Part shown: positions 1 to 8,212 of the stretch, in pieces
Layout of the letters: each line of letters starts with the position of its first letter
Numbering within the stretch: the stretch's first letter is position 1
Source: CAZIOH01 sp964540815
GTDB lineage: Bacteria > Myxococcota_A > Polyangia > Fen-1088
Reading direction: 5' to 3'
DNA: 23,137 nucleotides
Assembly: GCA_964540815.1 (NCBI GenBank)
Contig: CAZIOH010000104.1
Span: forward strand, 1 to 23,137
Notes under the pieces: model-generated
The model's input: only the letters and a program-made list of their open reading frames with translations
What the model was told of the DNA's origin: nothing
The model's database searches: none
Program-made: the position numbers and the translations under genes

Positions 1-131
1 CCATGACCCTGGCGAAAACGTCGATCCCTGGCCCCATGTGCCTGGCGACCGACAATTGGTCACATCTTCGATAGGGAGCTCAACGCCAAGTCGGTTTGGA
101 CGCACTCAGGGTCGCTGGCAGCCTGTCGACT

Positions 132-160
132 TTGGTGGGCGGAACGTAGTACGCTATCAG
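132..160 (+). promoter_or_regulatory. Candidate promoter of the HTH/TIR-like cassette
   Basis: TTGGTG (132-137) and TATCAG (155-160) are 17 nt apart, a weak sigma-70-like match. An alternative -10, TACGCT (150-155), would leave room for the Shine-Dalgarno (gagcgagggg, 161-170) of the first gene. The rest of 1-176 holds no ORF or repeat that I can support. Inference from motif matching only. Confidence 0.2.
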
Positions 161-176
161 GAGCGAGGGGACCCAC

Positions 177-419
177 ATGGCGGACGATGAAGAGGTCAAC
201 TGGTCGGCGGTGACTGCAAGGTGTCTTGCGTACCTCTGTCTGAGGAACTCCACGTACGCGGAAGGGTCGATTCTCGATCAGGCACAGTTTCTCGCAAGGC
301 TGGGCCTTCCCATAGAAGACCGCGCCGGCGTTCTTGGTAGCAGCGCTGCATCACTTCGTGAGCTTTACCGTCGATCGAAAGGAAGGAAAGGAAAGAACAG
401 TGGCGCGAGACGGCGTTGA
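177..419 (+). CDS. Small helix-turn-helix protein, first gene of TIR-like cassette
   Basis: An 80-aa protein that I cannot assign to a named family. Its C-terminal half (about residues 33-67) reads as a helix-turn-helix of the sigma-70 region 4 kind (LARLGLPIEDRAGVLGSS then LRELYRRSK), followed by a basic tail (KGRKGK...RRR) suited to nucleic-acid binding. It aligns by eye with the next gene over about 55 residues, so the two look like diverged tandem paralogues. The ATG is preceded by a purine-rich Shine-Dalgarno (gagcgagggg), unlike most chromosomal genes here. Its last 20 nt overlap the start of the next gene, implying co-translation. Base composition is less GC-rich than the core. Probable role, inferred only: DNA-binding regulator or sensor of the downstream effector. 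Confidence 0.7.
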   Translation: MADDEEVNWSAVTARCLAYLCLRNSTYAEGSILDQAQFLARLGLPIEDRAGVLGSSAASLRELYRRSKGRKGKNSGARRR

Positions 420-660
420 TGAATCGGACGAACGCTCAGAAGGACTCACCGCCTTCGAGTCGAAGTTGGTCAATCTGTTGGCGTTGCTGCTTGTTCAGGA
501 GCGAAAACAGGCTGACCAGATCACCTTGCTGAATCGAGCTGGCTTCCGATCTGCGGAGATTGCTTCGCTTCTGGGTACAACGCGCAACACTGTGAGCGTC
601 GAATTGTCGAATCAGAAGCGCGCGAAGATCCGGAAGCCGACAAATAGGGCAAATCGATAG
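400..660 (+). CDS. Small sigma-70-region-4-like HTH protein, second gene of cassette
   Basis: An 86-aa protein starting at GTG 400. This start is chosen because ggaaggaaaggaaag lies directly upstream and the start overlaps the previous stop; a longer reading from 334 has an implausible N-terminus. Residues about 35-80 form a helix-turn-helix: LLNRAGFRSAEIASLLGTT then NTVSVELSNQKRAK, where 'sAEIAsLLGtt.nTV' is the classic sigma-70 region 4/LuxR-like recognition pattern. The upstream paralogue shares the spacing (DQ-x(2)-L-x-R-x-G ... LG-x(4)). No sigma region 2 is present, so it is not a complete sigma factor. It is followed after 10 nt by the TIR-like gene. Likely a DNA-binding partner or autoregulator of the effector, by inference. 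Confidence 0.72.
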   Translation: MARDGVDESDERSEGLTAFESKLVNLLALLLVQERKQADQITLLNRAGFRSAEIASLLGTTRNTVSVELSNQKRAKIRKPTNRANR

Positions 661-670
661 GCAATCGGCA

Positions 671-1558
671 GTGGCCACAATCAACCAAGGATTGCTGGAG
701 GCCATCAGAAGCAAGACGGGCCTAAGTCGCGCCCAAGCATACGCGCGTATCAAGCAGACGGCGACCGCACAGTACCTTCCACGCGATCTTGCCGCGATCA
801 AGGTGGGATCTGAGGTCGGAGTTACGATAAACAAGTACGCGACGAGTGAACAGTTGGCGAATCTGCGAAACGCAGGATCGCCGGTGGCGCCGCCGTCGCC
901 CGTCTCGTTGCATGTGCCGCCCGCCCCAAGGCCATTTCGTTCAGAACCGCGGGGCAGAGTTAATGGCCGCAAGGCACCCCGAAAACCGAATTCGGTGTTC
1001 GTGGTGCATGGGCGCGATCAAGTCGCGCGGGATGCGGTCTTCGCTTTTCTTCGTGCAGTTGGAGTCAAACCGATCGAGTGGAATTCGGCACTTACAATGA
1101 GCAAGAAACCTGCGCCGTATATCGGCGAAATTCTTGATACCGCCTTTCAGGCGGCCCGCGCCATCGTCGTGCTTGTAACACCAGACGATCTCGCGCAACT
1201 TCGTCCCGACCTGCTATTGCCGTCGGACAAGCCATACGAACGCACTCTGACCGGGCAGGCTCGCCCGAACGTATTGTTTGAGGCGGGAATGGCATTTGCG
1301 ACACACCCCGACCGCACAGTAATGGTTCAGGTCGGAAATGTTCGCGAGTTCAGCGACGTTGCCGGGCGTCATGTGGTTCACATGTCGGACGACTTTGCCA
1401 AGAGGCGAGAATTCGCCACCAAGCTCGGAAATGCGGGTTGTGAGGTGGACACTACCGGCACCGATTGGGTCACTGCAGGAAAGTTCTTGGATCCACAGGC
1501 CCGAGTGCCGGCAGGCAGAATCGGCGGCGGACGCAGGGGACGGAAACCAACCCTTTAG
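671..1558 (+). CDS. TIR-like (PF10137-type) nucleotide-binding effector
   Basis: A 295-aa protein with two parts. Residues 1-70 are a small helical module (starts MATINQGLLEAIRSKTGLS, contains a LPRDLAAIKVGSEVG segment) of unknown function. A Pro/Arg-rich linker (71-105) leads to a TIR-like domain (about 107-250) with VFVVHGRD (109-116), a buried strand ending in VVLVTPDD (166-173), and ARPNVLFEAGMAF (197-209). E204 in the NVxFExG motif is in the position of the putative catalytic glutamate of TIR NADases. PF10137 domains occur in defence effectors such as CBASS Cap12 relatives, where NAD+ is degraded on activation; that activity here is inferred. The start is GTG, 10 nt after the HTH gene, so the three genes form an operon. 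No cyclase, STING or Thoeris partner lies within the window; anything left of base 1 is unseen. Confidence 0.8.
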   Translation: MATINQGLLEAIRSKTGLSRAQAYARIKQTATAQYLPRDLAAIKVGSEVGVTINKYATSEQLANLRNAGSPVAPPSPVSLHVPPAPRPFRSEPRGRVNGRKAPRKPNSVFVVHGRDQVARDAVFAFLRAVGVKPIEWNSALTMSKKPAPYIGEILDTAFQAARAIVVLVTPDDLAQLRPDLLLPSDKPYERTLTGQARPNVLFEAGMAFATHPDRTVMVQVGNVREFSDVAGRHVVHMSDDFAKRREFATKLGNAGCEVDTTGTDWVTAGKFLDPQARVPAGRIGGGRRGRKPTL

Positions 1559-1570
1559 CGGCGCCCCCGC

Positions 1571-1590
1571 GCGCTAAGGGTAGCGCTTGC
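1571..1590 (+). terminator. Weak hairpin after the TIR-like gene
   Basis: GCGCTA (1571-1576), loop AGGG, TAGCGC (1581-1586) form a 6-bp stem 12 nt after the stop codon, followed by ttgc. There is no real T tract, so termination is only a suggestion. Confidence 0.3.
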
Positions 1591-1722
1591 ATCTCGTAGG
1601 ATGGGCCGCCACGGTCAACCCGAAACTTTTCTTCTGCGCATCGGAGGTTGGCTTTGCCAACCGGAGACCACGTTTGCCGAGCAGATCCGGGCAGTCTCTC
1701 GTCGTCCCCGGGAGGGGCCCGC

Positions 1723-1739
1723 GGGGAGGGGTCCTCCCC
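1723..1739. repeat. GC-rich inverted repeat in the intergenic boundary
   Basis: GGGGAGG (1723-1729), loop GGT, CCTCCCC (1733-1739): a perfect 7-bp stem. It lies in the 229-bp stretch between the convergent TIR-like gene and the minus-strand gene ending at 1788. The rest of that stretch (1591-1722) shows no ORF I can support. It could act as a bidirectional terminator. Confidence 0.4.
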
Positions 1740-1770
1740 TTCCCGCGCTCCGGTCCGCCCCTTCCCGCGA

Positions 1771-1783
1771 GCGCCGAAGGCGC
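1771..1783 (-). terminator. Short hairpin downstream of the RSH-like gene
   Basis: On the minus strand GCGCC-TTC-GGCGC folds into a 5-bp stem 4 nt past the TAA stop codon (1788-1790). No U tract follows. Position supports a terminator role; strength is unknown. Confidence 0.3.
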
Positions 1784-1787
1784 GTTC

Positions 1788-2948
1788 TTAGTCGTCCTTC
1801 AGCCCGTGCATCAGGCGGGCCTTGACCCGCAGGGCCTGGCGCTGCTTGTAGCGTTCGTGGCTGTTCTCGCCGAGCTCGTTCTGTTCGGCGGTGCGGCGAT
1901 CCACGATCTGGAATTCGGTCAGCACGAAGACCACCGCGCCATTCTCGACGAAGAGCGGATCGTCCTCGGACCGCCCGAGGAACTTGTCGATGCGGACCGG
2001 CAGGTCGGCGACGAAGTTGATCACGCGATACCCCGGGCCGGAGAACTCGTTCTGGGCCACCTGCTTCTTGTCACCGGCGGCCACCGCCAGCTCGTGCAGC
2101 TCGGGCAAGTATCTCGCCAGGGCGGGGACGCCCTCGAGCTCGCGGCGGAAGTCGACCACGTCGTTCACCGACTGGCCGGGGATGATGTAGTTGAACGGGA
2201 CCAGCCGCTGGGTGATCTCGCGCAGCACGAACAAGATTTCTTCGGCCGAGGTCGTGATCATCCGGAACCGCAGCTTGTCGTACACGTCGGCCGCGATGGT
2301 CTCACGCTTGGCGAGCAGCTTGGTGATCAGGCTGTCGGCGTGCTTCCGGCTCCACTGGAACTCGGCGATGCCGCAGCCGGCCGCCTTGATCTCCTCGACC
2401 GTCCGCAGCGCCTTGTCCTCGACCAGGTGAAAGATCTGGTCGCCCGAGATGGGCAGCTTGGTCAGCAGCGCACGCCCGGCGAGGTGGTGCATGACGTGCA
2501 TGACCTTCAGCACCACGCAGGCGGACGCGCGCCGCTTGCCCTTCTGCGAGGCCACCAGCATCAGATCGCGCGCCGGAATGCCATCCGCCACCTCGGCCGG
2601 AATGTTGAAGCCGAGGTGGCGCTCGCAGTACTCGACGGCCTGCTCGCGCAGATCCTCGAGCCGAGCCATGTCCAGGCTGTTCAGCGGGTCGAGCTCGTTG
2701 ACCCGCAAGAAGCGGTCGACCTCGTCCCGATCGGTGAAGTACACCCGGTGCCAGTCGATGACCGAGCCGCTGCGCAAGAGGTTCCGGATCGCCGCCAGAT
2801 CCGCCAGCGAGAACTGGTCGTGGCGGGGCCGACGGATTCCCGACGTGGGCGGCTCGGAGAGAATGGGGGTGGGTGAATTGGACAAGGCGGCTCGGGCGGC
2901 CCGTTCGGGCGTCGGTGTCTTGGGAAGAACAGGCGTCACGCGATTCAA
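1788..2948 (-). CDS. RelA/SpoT-fold-like protein (TIGR04552-type), possible alarmone synthetase
   Basis: 386 aa from a TTG at 2948, chosen because GGTGAT lies just upstream and the longer reading (to a TTG at 3059) has a non-protein-like N-terminus; GTG 2939 is an alternative. From memory it resembles a conserved myxobacterial family (TIGR04552); unverified. By eye it carries the order of motifs of RelA/SpoT (p)ppGpp synthetase domains: SRKHADSLITKL (about 200-211, cf. RxKxxxSIxxKM), VYDKLRFRMIT (222-232, cf. IYDLxGIRxI, with the Mg-binding Asp), GPGYRVINF (304-312, cf. GYxSIH, with the base-stacking Tyr), and TEFQIVD (344-350, cf. ExQIRT, with the catalytic Glu), then HERYKQRQ. No HD hydrolase, TGS or ACT domain is apparent. 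The N-terminal ~170 residues are unassigned. Substrate and activity are inference. Confidence 0.72.
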   Translation of the reverse strand: MNRVTPVLPKTPTPERAARAALSNSPTPILSEPPTSGIRRPRHDQFSLADLAAIRNLLRSGSVIDWHRVYFTDRDEVDRFLRVNELDPLNSLDMARLEDLREQAVEYCERHLGFNIPAEVADGIPARDLMLVASQKGKRRASACVVLKVMHVMHHLAGRALLTKLPISGDQIFHLVEDKALRTVEEIKAAGCGIAEFQWSRKHADSLITKLLAKRETIAADVYDKLRFRMITTSAEEILFVLREITQRLVPFNYIIPGQSVNDVVDFRRELEGVPALARYLPELHELAVAAGDKKQVAQNEFSGPGYRVINFVADLPVRIDKFLGRSEDDPLFVENGAVVFVLTEFQIVDRRTAEQNELGENSHERYKQRQALRVKARLMHGLKDD

Positions 2949-3120
2949 GGTATCACCAGGCGCGGGCCCCGGGCACCGCGGAGAGCGCGGTTCACCCGCG
3001 ATGCACGCCACACACACGGAGGACGCGGAGATCTTAGGCGGCCGAGCGCGCGCGGACAACTCGATTGACGTGCATGCGGATGAAGTTGCCTGGGCGTTTC
3101 CGGCGCACGCCCCACGCTGT

Positions 3121-3126
3121 TACCAT
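3121..3126 (+). promoter_or_regulatory. -10-like hexamer TACCAT before the TPR gene
   Basis: TACCAT ends 6 nt before GTG 3133, placing a predicted transcription start at or next to the start codon. No convincing -35 and no Shine-Dalgarno are seen. It supports GTG 3133 as start and a leaderless mRNA. Confidence 0.3.
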
Positions 3127-3132
3127 CCGCGC

Positions 3133-4449
3133 GTGCGTCGCGCCCCACTCCTCCTCGTTCCCATCGAACCCAAGGTGGTTCCATGGCCGAGGGCCCGTCC
3201 GCGTCCAGGCGGCGCCGCGACCGGATGCCAGCTGCGCCGCCGGGCTCGTCGGCTCGCGGCTCTGGGCGGGTTGCTGGCGTTCGCGGTGGGTGGAGCGGTC
3301 GGGATGTCGGAGCGCGCGGCCAAGGCCCAGAAGTCCCCCACCGCCCAGAAGGCCACCGCGCGTGCCCAGGAGGCGCTGGCGTCCGGTCGCTACGCCGACG
3401 CCGTCCACGACCTGCAGGCCGCCGTGCGCTACGAGCCGCGCTTTGCGCTCGGATGGTATCTGCTGGCGTCCAGCCATCGGCGGGCGGGCGACTGCGACCG
3501 CGCGGTGTCCGCATACCGTCGCTACCTCGAGCTCCGGCCGGCCGAGGCCGAGCCGCACTACGGGATCGGGCTCTGCCTCGAGACGGTGGGGGATCGGGCT
3601 GGCGCGCTCGGATCCTTCCGCAAGTACCTGGCGCTCGAGAAGCGACCGGAGGCCCACGCCTTCCTCCAGGATGCCGAGCAGCGGGCGGCCGCCCTCGACA
3701 AGGCGCTGGCGGCGGCCGCGAGCGCGGCCAGGACCGTCGCGCCCGAGCCGGCGCAGCTGGTCGAGGCCCGGCGCTTGCGGACCGCAGGCCACGTGGCCGA
3801 CGCCATCGTGGTCTATCGAACCTGGCTCGCGTCGAACCCCAAGGACGCGTCGCCGGTCGCGGCCCGGGTCCACGCGGATCTCGGCGCCGCGCTGATCGTC
3901 ACGCGCGACCTGCCGGGGGCGACCGAGGCGCTGCGGGCGGCCGTGCGCCTCGATCCATCCCATGCTCCCCCCTGGTACAACCTCGGCTTCGCGCTGCGAC
4001 AGAGCGGTCACGCCAAGGAAGCGGTGGACGCCTACGCCCGGTACATCACCTTCGAGCCGAAGGATCCGGATCCCTTCTACGGCCTCGGCATGTCGCTCAG
4101 CACCCTCGGGCGCACCGACGAGGCGCTGGCGGTGCTGCGGGCCTACGTCACCCTCGAGACCCGACCGGCGGAGCTGCGCTGGGTCAACAAGGTGCGCGCG
4201 GAGATCGCGCGCCTGTCCGCCGGTGACGCTCAGGTGGATGCCGACGGCGATGGCGGCGCTCAAGGCAACGGCGGCGCCGGCGCCGGTGCTGGCCGCGCCC
4301 ACCCGGACGGCGTCGGCGGCGCACCGGGTGGCGCGCCCCGCGGCATCTCCGCGAGCGGGGCAGCGGGCGGACCCGGCGTGACGTCGGGTGCCCGCGGTCC
4401 GGTCACCGCCGCGCCGATGGCGCCGCGCGGACCCGCCCCCAAGCCCTGA
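3133..4449 (+). CDS. Exported TPR-repeat protein
   Basis: 438 aa if started at GTG 3133 (chosen for the TACCAT just upstream); GTG 3175 and ATG 3304 are in-frame alternatives. An arginine-rich stretch followed by a hydrophobic segment (LAALGGLLAFAVGGAVG, about residues 40-56) looks like a signal peptide or membrane anchor. Two blocks of TPR repeats follow: about residues 70-175 (ALASGRYADAVHDLQAAV, YEPRFALGWYLLASSHRRAG, and so on) and about 200-360 (PPWYNLGFALRQSGHAKEAV, DPFYGLGMSLSTLGRTDEAL). The C-terminal ~75 residues are Gly/Ala/Pro-rich and probably disordered. The repeat motifs give confidence in frame; the binding partner is unknown. The stop lies 15 nt from the stop of the convergent UbiB-like gene, with no visible terminator between them. 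Confidence 0.85.
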   Translation: MRRAPLLLVPIEPKVVPWPRARPRPGGAATGCQLRRRARRLAALGGLLAFAVGGAVGMSERAAKAQKSPTAQKATARAQEALASGRYADAVHDLQAAVRYEPRFALGWYLLASSHRRAGDCDRAVSAYRRYLELRPAEAEPHYGIGLCLETVGDRAGALGSFRKYLALEKRPEAHAFLQDAEQRAAALDKALAAAASAARTVAPEPAQLVEARRLRTAGHVADAIVVYRTWLASNPKDASPVAARVHADLGAALIVTRDLPGATEALRAAVRLDPSHAPPWYNLGFALRQSGHAKEAVDAYARYITFEPKDPDPFYGLGMSLSTLGRTDEALAVLRAYVTLETRPAELRWVNKVRAEIARLSAGDAQVDADGDGGAQGNGGAGAGAGRAHPDGVGGAPGGAPRGISASGAAGGPGVTSGARGPVTAAPMAPRGPAPKP

Positions 4450-4464
4450 GGTGCGCGCGGCCCC

Positions 4465-6180
<1,716 letters not shown>

Positions 6181-6189
6181 GATGGCGGG

Positions 6190-6195
6190 AGGTTA
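6190..6195 (-). promoter_or_regulatory. -10-like hexamer TAACCT before the UbiB-like gene
   Basis: On the minus strand TAACCT ends 9 nt before GTG 6180, which would give an untranslated leader of only about 3 nt. The same hexamer at the same distance precedes the GST gene (20078-20083). No -35 is recognised. Confidence 0.35.
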
Positions 6196-6256
6196 TCCCA
6201 ATCGTTTCGGCCCTGCTGGGGTGCGCAAGCGTCTCGCCCGCCGCCCATGTGTTCCT

Positions 6257-6285
6257 TTGCCGGAAACCGTAAACTGACGTAGACC
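6257..6285 (+). promoter_or_regulatory. Candidate sigma-70-like promoter of the TPR lipoprotein gene
   Basis: TTGCCG (6257-6262), 17-nt spacer, TAGACC (6280-6285), in the divergent intergenic region. The gene start ATG 6302 follows with a GAGG Shine-Dalgarno (cgaggtcgac). Moderate match only. Confidence 0.35.
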
Positions 6286-6301
6286 TTTTGCCGAGGTCGA
6301 C

Positions 6302-7579
6302 ATGAAGCCGCCCCCCTTCGTCCCCCGCTCGCTGCGCGTCGTGTGTCTCGCCACCGGTCTCGCACGGGCTCGGGCACGGGCAAGCGGGCGAAGCCGGGTC
6401 GGGCTCGGACTTTTGGTCGGGCTCGGGCTCGGCCTCGCGGGCTGTGGCGGGGGACAGACCCCGGTGCGCTCGGCGAATTCGGGGCCGCTCCCCGAGGGCG
6501 GTGGCTCGGGCCCTCCGAGTGGCGCGTCGAGCTCCTCGTACCCGGACTCCGAGCTCGAGCCGGCCGCCCGCAAGGCCGCCCAGGCCGAGGACTGGCCCAC
6601 CTCCGAGCGGCTCTACCGGGAGCTCGGGCGTCGCCAGCCGAGGAACGCCGATGCCAGACGCGGGCTCGGGATCGCCCTGATGCGCCAGGGGAACAACATC
6701 CCGGCGGTGGTCGCCCTCAACGAGAGCCTCGAGCTCGGCGACACCCTCGAGACCCGCCTCGCCCTGGCGGAGAACTACGGTGAGATGGGGCGCTTCCCCT
6801 CCGCCCTGCCACACCTGCGCCGCGCGGTCGCCATCGCCCCCCAGAACGTCACGGGCTGGGTCGAGCTGACGCGCGCCCTCGTGAAGGTCGACAAGCCGGA
6901 CGCCGCCGCGGAGGTGCTGGGCGAATCCGCGCGGGTCTGCAAGGCCTGTCGGGCCGACGAGGCGTGGCGCGCCGGCAAGACCGACGTGGCCCGGGCCCTG
7001 ACCGCTCGGGCCGAGAAGCAGATGGGCGGCGGCGACGTCAAGGCCGCCAACCGGTCCCTGGATGCCGCGGCGGCGCTGAACCCCGAGCTGCCAGAGACCC
7101 ACCTCGGTCGAGCCAAGATCGCGCGGACCCAGGGCGATGACGGCCGCGCCGCCAGCGAGTTCCGGCAGGCCGTGAACCAGCTCCCCGACGCCAACGCCGA
7201 GCCGGGCGCCTCGGCGCGTCTGGAGCTGGCGCGGCTCCTCACCTTCCGCGGCGAGGGGGCCGAGGCCACCAAGCTGGCGCAGCAGGTGGTCGACGCGCGG
7301 GGCGACAACGTGGCGAGCCTCGATGTCCTCGGGCGGGCGTGTGACGCCAACAACGACGTCGACTGCGCCCGCAAGGCGTATGGCCGCATCGTGAGCCTGC
7401 CGCTCGCGGCGGGTGGAGGCGGTGCGGCGGAGCACGGCCGCCGCAGGAAAGTCGTCCTGGCCGGCCCGGAGACGAGCGGCGGCGGCAGCGACGCCAACGC
7501 CGCCGGGTCCGAGAAGGCTCTCGAGCACGCCAGGGCGCGACTCAAGGCCCTGAAGAAGAGCGGCAAGCGGCGGCGCTGA
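6302..7579 (+). CDS. TPR-repeat lipoprotein
   Basis: 425 aa. The N-terminus has Arg residues, a Gly/Leu hydrophobic core and a lipobox (GLGLAGC, Cys about residue 47), so it should be a lipidated envelope protein. A Gly/Ser/Pro-rich tether (48-80) leads to TPR-like helical pairs from about residue 85 to 370: WPTSERLYRELGRRQPRNAD, RGLGIALMRQGNNIPAVVAL, AENYGEMGRFPSALPHLRRA, and further repeats. Two cysteine pairs (CKAC about 218-221; C..C about 350-358) could form disulfides outside the cytoplasm. The C-terminus is Lys/Arg-rich. Probably a scaffold for envelope complexes; the partner is unknown. Start ATG with a GAGG ribosome site. Confidence 0.88.
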   Translation: MKPPPFVPRSLRVVCLATGLARARARASGRSRVGLGLLVGLGLGLAGCGGGQTPVRSANSGPLPEGGGSGPPSGASSSSYPDSELEPAARKAAQAEDWPTSERLYRELGRRQPRNADARRGLGIALMRQGNNIPAVVALNESLELGDTLETRLALAENYGEMGRFPSALPHLRRAVAIAPQNVTGWVELTRALVKVDKPDAAAEVLGESARVCKACRADEAWRAGKTDVARALTARAEKQMGGGDVKAANRSLDAAAALNPELPETHLGRAKIARTQGDDGRAASEFRQAVNQLPDANAEPGASARLELARLLTFRGEGAEATKLAQQVVDARGDNVASLDVLGRACDANNDVDCARKAYGRIVSLPLAAGGGGAAEHGRRRKVVLAGPETSGGGSDANAAGSEKALEHARARLKALKKSGKRRR

Positions 7580-7627
7580 GTCGAGGCCAGCCGGGCGCCC
7601 CCGACGTCGTGCGCCGGCCGCGGCCGA

Positions 7628-7657
7628 TTGGACCCGCTCGCTGCCCGGCGCTAGGTT
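7628..7657 (+). promoter_or_regulatory. Promoter of the conserved hypothetical gene at 7663
   Basis: TTGGAC (7628-7633), 18-nt spacer, TAGGTT (7652-7657). The -10 ends 5 nt before ATG 7663, so transcription should start at the start codon (leaderless). This is the best two-element match among the leaderless-type promoters in the window. Confidence 0.45.
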
Positions 7658-7662
7658 TTGGC

Positions 7663-8184
7663 ATGCCCGACGATCCGCGACGCCCCCCTCCCCCCGCTCC
7701 GGCCCCCACCGCTGGTCCTGCAGCTCCGGCTCCGGATTCCCTGCTCGGTCCCCCTGCCCCGGCCGGGGTCGCGCCGGCGGCGGCGCCGGGGACGGGGTTC
7801 GCGTCGGGCCGCACTGGCGCCGAGCCGGACGAGCGCCTCCCTCCGTTCCCGGGCCCGGCCGAGGGCCTCGACGACGAGCGCGGCGCCGAGCGTGGGGAGC
7901 GCAGCGAGCGGGGCGAGCGCAGCATCAGCGACTTCGTCCGCCGGGCGGTCTCGGCGGGCGTGGTGGCGGCGTCCCGCTCCAAGGACGACATCATGCGGGC
8001 CGCCGGGACCGAGGTGCGCAGCTGGCTCGAGCACCTCAACCTGCACGAGGAGATCACCAAGGTCCTCTCCAAGATGGTGGTCGAGGTCAAGACCGAGATT
8101 CGCTTTCGCCCCAACGACGAGGGCCGGGTGGTCCCCGAGACCACCAACGAGGTCAAGATCAAGGGATCTCCTCCCCGTGGGTGA
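7663..8184 (+). CDS. Conserved hypothetical protein with Pro/Ala-rich N-terminus and helical C-terminus
   Basis: 173 aa from ATG 7663; a longer in-frame ATG at 7609 is upstream of the promoter and gives an unlikely N-terminus. Residues 1-70 are Pro/Ala/Gly-rich, followed by a charged block of ERGERSERGER repeats, probably disordered. Residues about 87-173 form an amphipathic helix region (SISDFVRRAVSAGVVAASRS, LEHLNLHEEITKVLSKMVVE) and a short beta-like stretch (VKTEIRFRPNDEG). No signal peptide is seen. The C-terminal part loosely recalls phasin-like coiled proteins, but I do not recognise the family. Confidence 0.7.
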   Translation: MPDDPRRPPPPAPAPTAGPAAPAPDSLLGPPAPAGVAPAAAPGTGFASGRTGAEPDERLPPFPGPAEGLDDERGAERGERSERGERSISDFVRRAVSAGVVAASRSKDDIMRAAGTEVRSWLEHLNLHEEITKVLSKMVVEVKTEIRFRPNDEGRVVPETTNEVKIKGSPPRG

Positions 8185-8196
8185 CCGCCCATCTGG

Positions 8197-8202
8197 TAGA
8201 TT
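8197..8202 (+). promoter_or_regulatory. -10-like hexamer TAGATT before the small lipoprotein gene
   Basis: TAGATT ends 10 nt before GTG 8213, predicting a leader of about 4 nt. No Shine-Dalgarno and no -35 are evident. Confidence 0.3.
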
Positions 8203-8212
8203 GCCCCGCCTC

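Noticed and set aside
436..972. 178-aa - strand ORF in the cassette (possible antisense antitoxin)
   Set aside because: No start context and no recognisable domain; fully antisense to two better supported genes.
1587..2876. 429-aa + strand ORF opposite the RSH-like gene
   Set aside because: Antisense shadow: the minus-strand reading has clear motifs, and long stop-free frames are expected at this GC content.
3183..4226. ATG 3183 with atggccgaggg as start of the TPR protein
   Set aside because: It is in a different frame; the TPR motifs are in the frame of GTG 3133/3175.
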